From: Gordionus sp. m RMFG-2023
Lineage: Eukaryota > Nematomorpha > Gordioida > Chordodea > Parachordodidae
DNA: 64,000 bases
Direction: 5' to 3'
Assembly (NCBI RefSeq): GCF_954871325.1
Contig: NC_088779.1
Span: 22,074,846-22,138,845, forward strand
Position numbers and translations under genes: made by a program. Under the pieces are notes generated by a model. It did no database searches. It was not told where the DNA came from and saw nothing but the letters and a program-made list of their open reading frames with translations. Positions 57,104-64,000 of the stretch are shown here, in pieces (position 1 is the stretch's first letter; every line of letters starts with the position of its first letter).

Positions 57104-59611
57104 GTAAATTTAACAGATTTATTATAATTTAAAGTGATAGGCATCATGCATGTGTTAGAGTCATTTAGACTTTTTAATATGTTCTGATTTTTTTTTTCTG
57201 CGCAACTTATTTTTTTGTTAAATTTTGGATTCTAATATATTACAATATTTTAAATGGTGAGTATGTTAAATTTTTTTTATAAAGAATATTTTAATAATTG
57301 AAGAAAAGGAAATTAAATTAAGGAACAGAAGAATCTAAAAAATAGAAGAATGTAATTTAAATTAAATACAGCCAAAAGTATTATAAAATGCTTACCATTT
57401 TAATCAAAAAACAGTTTTTTCAGAGGCGTTTGATTATCAGCACTGAGTATTTTATATTTCAAGTCTTATAATTATTATTTTGCTTATGAATTATTTTAAA
57501 AAATTTACAGAAAAGAAATAAAACCATTTATAAAATAAACGCTTGTATTCAGTTATTTGGGTCAATATTTTTTAAAAATTTATATTCTGATACAATTTTG
57601 AAAATAAATAGTATTAATTTTAACATAAAAATTTCCATTTGTTATTTTTGTCCGGAATTCAGAGTGATAGAAACGTATGCAGAATAGTGTTCTCTTCTAA
57701 TATTCATATTTAATGTATATATATCTTATTAACCTTATGTGTGGGTTGGAAATACCCCCTCTTATTCATGGTAAATATAATGTGATTAAATCATCTGTTT
57801 TCATAATATTTAATGAAATCTAGTTGAATAATATATTATGGAAATAACTCCCTCTTTCTAAAATAATTTTTATTTTTCACTTTTTTAATTTTAAATTGTA
57901 AAACCTCTTTTATAATTTTCATCGATTTCTTCTATAAAAATTTATCATGTTTTCTTTCCAAGATATCACAAATCTATACTTTTTATTCTATCTACGAAAT
58001 TAAAAAGTACTAAAGCTGCCAACCGATATCAATTCTATTTTAATGTCGCTTAGAATTAAACCAGAGATAATGCTCAAAAACAACTTCAAAATTCGAGAAT
58101 AAATACTAAACGTTCAGAAAATACTGAATATAATTTTTTAGAAATATTTTCATTATTTTAGCGGCAGGGTTATTTTTGATAATTTTAAAAAAAAATTATT
58201 CAGAGAATTTTTTTTCCGATTTTTTTATGGGATTTATTTTTTCCCCATAATTTATTTTGAAATCTAAAAAATGGGGAGTTTATTTTCGGATAATAATTTT
58301 CTATGGAAATTTTTTTTTTACGGGTAAATATTTTCGTCGGATTTTGTTACCGGGGAATTATCTTTCCAGGTGATATTTTTACCTGGGGAATTATTTTTCG
58401 ATTACCATTGTTTTGCTTTCATTATATATATAATTTCAATTAAAAAAGTATAATATATTCATATAAACCCTGCCAAAAGCTGGGCAAAACAGAGGCGAAA
58501 GTCCACACATAAAATTTATTTTAGTTGAGCCTCCTGAGATTTTAAAGATTAGTGATACCCATGTACTCGTTGAAGATCCCCTAACAATAATTTTAATGTC
58601 TGTGTCTGTGTGACACATTCTTAAAATTGAACATGGTTAAAGTCTGATTTGAATTTTGAAATTCTCCAAACATTTCATATTAACCAAATTATCCTTAATT
58701 AAATAATATTGTTTTGTGGATTTAACTCTTAAATTATGTTTTTAATTTGCTGGGAAATATAATCTGGTGTATAACGATTTTTCTCTATATTTTAAAACAT
58801 ATAAAATAGGGAACCGGTGTCACTATAATAAAATTTTAAATGCTTTCATTTCGATTGCCACACCCATATAAAACAATAGATAAATGGGAAGCTATATACA
58901 CTACCCGCAATCTTCACTTCTATATTTTCAAAAGCTTTATCTTTGAGGTCCCGCCAACTATGTTCGACTGGATAAATTAATAGGGCTTATTCTTTAAAAC
59001 TCTTTCATATATAGATATTAGGTGATATATGGTTAGTTGCTTGCGAATACAGATTTGCAAATATTTATTCAAATTATTTTTTACTACTTATTCTATTGCA
59101 AAATCTTTTATACTTAGCTTTTTATATTTGTGATTTCAGATATAACAGTTTATGATAAACTAAAAAATATTTTATAAAATAATGTCATTCAATTTGTCAA
59201 GTAGTTTGTCATTTTTTATAAAAAGGTAGGAATTTTTAGAGCTTCTTTTACTCAATGACATATATCAGTAGTAAATTAAAATGATAATAAAAATAATGGA
59301 CTCATAGGTAAAATAATTACTTACATTAAGAATTGGTTCTAAGACAAATTATCATCGATGTCAACATGGTGTTAATGGCGTCTCCAGCTGATTTCAATTG
59401 ATACATGCTTAAAATGCGATTTTAATGAATGAATTGTAAGTCTAGGTATTATTATGCCATTGCTTTTACTAAGGCTGACATGTAAGGCACTGTTTAATAA
59501 ATGCCTTTTTATTTTATCAGCGTGTACAATATAAGTAATTTTACAAAATATGCATATTGCTATCTATGACTGTTGATTTTCTTCCTTAAAAATTTACAAA
59601 TTTGATATTTT
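57104..59611. other. Upstream region of EPT1, AT-rich
   Basis: 2.5 kb with no gene recognised. The first few hundred bases must include the EPT1 promoter (minus strand), but no TATA box or motif stands out. Repeated 'ggggaattatttttc' words occur at about 58230-58400. A 60-codon minus frame at 58618-58436 has no domain. Confidence 0.4.
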
Positions 59612-60894
59612 CAGGGTTGGCTATTTGACCAGTCAATTACGATTCGGTTAATTGATCAGTCAAATTCAAATAATTTTTTTTAAAGTCTATATAACTTTAT
59701 TTAATAGTAAAATGAATCTATGATATTAATTTAGTAATATATTTTTTTAATTCATTGTAATTAAATAACTAATGTTTCGCCATCCGTACCAGTCTTGTTT
59801 TAATTTTATCCTTTTCCTTAATATTTTTTAATTTTTCTTCCTGTTTTTGAGATCTTCAATCTATTTCTGCTTTAATAAAAATATTAATCCAAATCGACCA
59901 ATTTATTTGTGAAGAAGTAGAACAAGGGATTATTAGTAAAATGCTATTTCTCTTAATAAACATGGTAATCAAAGCCCAAGCTTAAGGTTGGAATCAGATT
60001 GTTTGGAAGTTATTGCTTCCACATAATTTGCTATTAAAAATATCATTCTTATTTCTGAAATTATAATATCATTTGAACTATTTTAATCATCATCACCTTG
60101 TAAAATGCCTAATTCTTGTATTATATCCAATGATATATATATTATTACCTAGACTGACGATGCATTCATAATAATGCATTTGATAGCGTCATTGAATGCA
60201 AATCAGCTGGATCCACTATTTTGATAACCCATATAGTACGATGTGATGATTTAATGAAACATGATGACGATTAAATTAAAACTCATCCATATAAAAATAT
60301 TTTGTTTGCAAAAATAATTTAAATAACAAAAGGAGGAATAAAAGAATTTTCAATAATGCTGTCTATATCTTAATTATTTTTTAAAACAAAATATTTTTAT
60401 ATGGATGGATTTTAATTATTTCGTCAATATGTTTCATTAAATCATCGCAAAAGTCTAAATGTTCTCATTTTAAAAACTACTATTAAATTGTTAACTTGAT
60501 TTCTTATTATCTCTATGATCAGGCAATTTTTTAATAAGGTTTGCGTCAGACATAGGAATAAATTGGCCTCTTGATTAAAATTTTAAATAATGCTATGGGT
60601 AGTCAAAGTGGCGGCTACAACTTTTTTCAACGATGTACAACTTTAATGAATGCATTATAATCTAAGTATTATTATATGTCAATTATTATATCATATATTT
60701 CATTAAATTAATTATGAGCTAGATGATCCCCTTGATATTAGAGTATTGTTATCACATGTATTTATATCGTTTTTCTTTATTCAAACATTATTTAATTTTT
60801 TTCTTCAGATTTTTTAGAGTATTCAACCAGTTCAAATACTTCTTTGATCAATTGGCTGAATGTGGTTGGTCAATTGACCAACTTATCAATCCTG
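59612..60894. mobile_element. Non-autonomous hAT element
   Basis: 1,283 bp with inverted ends (CAGGGTTGGCTATTTGACC and GACCAACTTATCAATCCTG, imperfect) and an exact 8-bp duplication GATATTTT (59604-59611 and 60895-60902). No transposase domain was seen inside. A second inverted-repeat element lies within it at 60242-60448. Confidence 0.8.
60242..60448. mobile_element. Nested MITE with ~75-bp inverted repeats
   Basis: The left arm 'gatgatttaatgaaacatg' to 'atccatataaaaatatttt' pairs with the right arm ending 'catattgacgaaataattaa' complement and 'tgtttcattaaatcatcg'. About 207 bp, inside the hAT element at 59612-60894. No confident target duplication. Confidence 0.65.
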
Positions 60895-61374
60895 GATATT
60901 TTGGTATAAAGTAAAATCAACTTCAACATATTGATATTTAAACCTGCCAAAATTAACTGGCTTTCCAACCTTACAATAAAATAATTCTGTATCTTAATAC
61001 TCCACAATCTTGTTTCTAATTTATATATAAACAAATATATATATTAAATTTAATATTAAAAAAAAATTACACTAAATTTCAAGATAATAAAGTATTAGAA
61101 ATATATATGCAAAAAATATTGATGGCACCAAAAAATACAGTATCAGCTAAACTTTTAAAAACTTTAAATAGTTTATAAATTTATATAATAAAGATATTTG
61201 TTTTATAAAAATATAAAATAAATTGCTAGCTTTTTTGTAAAATATACAAATAAAAAAAAAATTAAATATCTATATTAATTAAAAAAAATCTATGTAAATT
61301 TTTTTTAAATGATTGTTAAAAATTGTTATGTAAAGATGATATTTTTAAATAGTACTTGTTTTTATAAATTAATC

Positions 61375-62274
61375 TTATATCTTATTATCGCTCTCTATGT
61401 GTTTGTGTAAAGATGCTAGTTTTAAATAGTATTTGCTTTTATGTATTGATTTTTCACCACCAAATCCATTTGCATAAAATATACCTAAATTATATTGAGC
61501 TAATGAGTGTCCAGCTTCAGCTGACATCAAATAATATTCTTTTGCCTAATATAAATATTTATTTTTAAATAATTTTTTATTATTACCTTGTTTAAATTTT
61601 TTTCAACCCCAAGACCTTGTTCATAACAAAGTGCTAAATTAAATTGAGCTTTTTCATTGCCTAATTCACTAGATGATTTAATCCATGGTAAAGCTTGTAT
61701 ATAGTTTTCATCTTTTAAGAATGATAATCCTATCATATGATTTAATTTTGACTCAGCTTCTTGTATTGTATCAATTAAAGATGAGGAAAAGCTTTCAAAT
61801 TTAAAATCTTCTGAACTATTCTCAATTTTATTATTTACTAATTTGTTAGACAAAATTTTATTATAAGAAGTTTCTGTCTTTATAATAGGGTTATAAGGCA
61901 ACGAATTATTTTTAATATTTGGAATTATCCCTGCTTTTATATTGTGCTTATCATAATGATATCTTGAATTTATAAATGGTTGCTAAATATTTTTCATTAT
62001 ATTTATAAAAATTCATAAATACTTTTAAAGATTGAGAGATTTCAATAGCGGTAGTTTTTCTAGCAAAATAAGAAATGTTTATTATTAGAATAATGTTAGC
62101 TATCCTAACTTTAAATTAAATTCCTCATCGATTTTGTCATCATCGTCCACTCTAAATTCACTTGATGTCCTAAAGGTAAAATCTTGGATTCTTTGATTTA
62201 TACCTTATTTAAGAATATTACAAAAATTAATCAATAGACGTACCTCTGGATAAGGTGCTTGCAAATCTCCACAT
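61375..62274 (-). CDS. Sel1-repeat (HCP-like) protein, five-exon model
   Basis: Exons (minus): 62274-62244, 62203-62110, 62059-62023, 61982-61587 and 61545-61375. Introns of 40, 50, 40 and 41 nt are GT-AG and all phases join, giving 242 codons. The C-terminal half has two Sel1 units: ALPWIKSSSELGNEKAQFNL..YEQGLGVEKN and YYLMSAEAGHSLAQYNLG..YANGFGGEK. Sel1 repeats are alpha-solenoid scaffolds for protein interaction and are greatly expanded in arbuscular mycorrhizal fungi. The N-terminal half (TSSEFRVDDDDKIDEEFNL, then RYHYDKHNIKAGIIP) is unrecognised. The last two exons are secure. The first three rest on phase and splice sites, and the true start may lie further upstream, since other short open frames run through 62275-62350. 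No kinase domain is visible here. Confidence 0.7.
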
Positions 62275-64000
62275 TTCGAAAATATTGGTAAAAAAAAGAT
62301 TTCACGCTATAGCATTTTATACGAAAGTATGGTAATGATGGACGTTGTTGTTGATTGATATACTATCATTAAAATAATATTAATTTAAATAAAATAGTAG
62401 TGAATAGTAATTAATAATTTATGAATACGTGATTAATATAAATTATCAAATTTAAGTAAAGCGCATTCTTATATTACATACTTTAATATGGGGGTCATTA
62501 GCCTTTACAATCCCTAAGAAGAAAAAATTTTAAATAATTTTCAAATTTACTTTCTAATTTAGCTAACACTAAAATACCTCTTTTTTTAGTCAACACTATC
62601 TAAAATTACCCTTTTTTTTATTTTAGCTAACTGTCTTAAATTACCATTTTTTTTATGCTAACATTATCCTAATTTGCTTTTTTTTAAAAAAACTAGCAAT
62701 ATTTAAAATTACCTTTTTTTAGAGCTAACTTTATTACAATTCAAAATTTTGAGGAGCTCTGCATAATTTTTCCTAGTGACGCTACTATATTTTAGACTTT
62801 CTATTTAGACCACCGCATTAACTTATTACTCATTTTTACGTAATATATTGCACAACTGGTGGGGAGGGATATTGGTATCACTATAAAGATGAGTTATATA
62901 TACTTTATTATATATTTAAAATTATTTTATATTTTTTTTGTTTCGCTTATAAAGTGAATAATAAAAACTAAAAAATTTAGGTTGGAATTTTAGAAAATAG
63001 GTCAAATTAATATTAAATTATTATTTTAATAATTTTAAAAATAATTTTTAACCTGAATACAAATATATAAAACAGGAAGTATTTGGAAGATATTGTAATT
63101 CCAGGAAAAATATAATATAATTCAGTGATAAAGCGCAGTGGCGTCGCTGGGGGGGGGGGGGCTCGAGCCCCCTAAAATTTGAATAGACCTCTGAAGCAAA
63201 AAAAAATTTTTTTAATAGCTACTTAATATCCCCTTGAACTAAAAATAACTCTTTTTTGACTGCCCACTGAATGATTTCTTTTATAATCCCATTAAGTAAT
63301 GTATAGATATAATTTTATTATTTAGAAATTTATAAGACTATTTAAATTTTTATTAAATGAATATTATTTTAATTATTAGATTAGATTAATAAATATAAAT
63401 TATCTTTTCACTATGTCAGCTTGCAATCAAATTCTATATTAAAAATATAATATCAATAACTAACACAGTTGAAGTTTAATTGATTTTATTATTTAAATTT
63501 TTATTTAACCTTAATTAAATAAATATAATCATATATTATTTGAAAATTAACAAATTTAATATTGTAATTAGCCGAGTTCAAAATGACTAATCAATTGTAT
63601 ATTTAGTATAAGAGATTTCTTTATAAAAAGTAAGTAGACATATAGTTTATAATCCTCTACTATATACAGTTGTTTATAAAATATCAGATATAATGCTACT
63701 TTTATAGACGTATTTGACAGTTATATAATATATTAGAGTTAATATTATAATAAATAGTTTTGATAATAAATATATAAACAAATTCAAGTATTTAACGCCA
63801 TCTATTTAGTTATAAATAATTTTTAAAATTAAACATTTTATTATTTATTCTGCAGTGTAATAAATTTGATATCTTTTCTTCTCTTTTTTTTATGTGTTTT
63901 TAAAAAAGCTATTTTTTTCATTTTCGAAAAACAGTCTTGAGTTAAATTTTTAATACAAGTATATTTTTGATATTATTACAAACTACTATTATTTTAAGAT
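62275..64000. other. AT-rich right end; nothing certain
   Basis: 1.7 kb upstream of the Sel1 gene. It contains a T-rich repeat at about 62560-62720 ('agctaacactaaaatacctc'-like units, four or five copies) and a G-run at 63150-63162. No conserved coding block was found on either strand. Confidence 0.4.
63136..63175 (+). mobile_element. Possible hAT left terminus
   Basis: CAGTGGCGTCGCTGGGGGG, followed by 'gctcgagccccc', is typical of hAT ends. A mirror-type end (CCTAGTGACGCTACTA) occurs at about 62783-62798 but points the other way, so the two do not delimit one element. The matching right end is probably outside the window. Confidence 0.4.

Noticed and set aside
58436-58618. 60-codon minus-strand gene (RGSSTSTWVSL)
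   Set aside because: Less biased than its surroundings, but no recognisable domain and no splice partner found on either side.
62783-63160. A hAT element bounded by the two CAGTGGCG-like ends
   Set aside because: The ends face away from each other, so they cannot delimit a single element.

Overview
The window is very AT-rich eukaryotic DNA with short (about 40-50 nt) GT-AG introns, sparse genes and a dense load of transposons. The intron size, a Sel1-repeat gene, and the mix of Helitrons, hAT/Mutator/Harbinger MITEs and chromovirus-like LTR elements suggest an early-diverging fungus. My best guess is a transposon-rich arbuscular mycorrhizal fungus (Glomeromycotina). That placement is inference; there is no rRNA or other marker here to settle it.

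Four host genes can be supported, all on the minus strand. (1) The 5' four exons of an AGAP/centaurin-gamma Arf-GAP gene (449-987), continuing beyond the left edge. (2) A complete intronless FOXRED1-type mitochondrial FAD oxidoreductase (28012-29565). (3) A complete nine-exon ethanolaminephosphotransferase gene (36749-57103, 400 codons) whose fourth intron is about 17.6 kb and interrupts the catalytic CDP-alcohol phosphotransferase motif. (4) A Sel1-repeat gene (61375-62274) with an uncertain start. No operon-like or metabolic linkage among them is evident. Genes 2 and 3 act in mitochondrial complex I assembly and in phospholipid synthesis at ER/Golgi membranes respectively.

Layout: 1-1.0 kb AGAP exons; 1.9-4.4 kb a small non-coding LTR element; 5.4-6.0 kb a hAT MITE; 6.8-7.8 kb a dead hAT transposase with a MITE inside it; 8.4-9.0 and 27.2-27.9 kb two halves of a degenerate satellite. 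Between those halves, 9012-27225 is one nested pile. A plus-strand Helitron is split by a 4.9-kb Mutator-like foldback element made of ~300-bp tandem repeats, and by a second Helitron of the same family in opposite orientation. The second Helitron holds a Ty3-type LTR retrotransposon fossil (with a tRNA-like-bearing Mutator MITE inside it) and a hAT MITE.

Then come FOXRED1, a 2.6-kb AT desert, an LTRless Ty3-type fossil (32.2-34.9 kb), hAT relics, and the ethanolaminephosphotransferase gene. The giant intron of that gene holds a non-coding LTR element with a palindromic LTR element inserted in its LTR, several MITE families, a SINE-like piece and a hAT element with a transposase fragment. The right end has another hAT element (59.6-60.9 kb), the Sel1 gene and AT-rich DNA.

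The strongest observations are the motif-splitting giant intron, the internally cross-validated Helitron nest (insertion sites confirmed by uninterrupted sister copies), the Mutator foldback, the tRNA-like MITE and the palindromic LTR element that carries a single target duplication.
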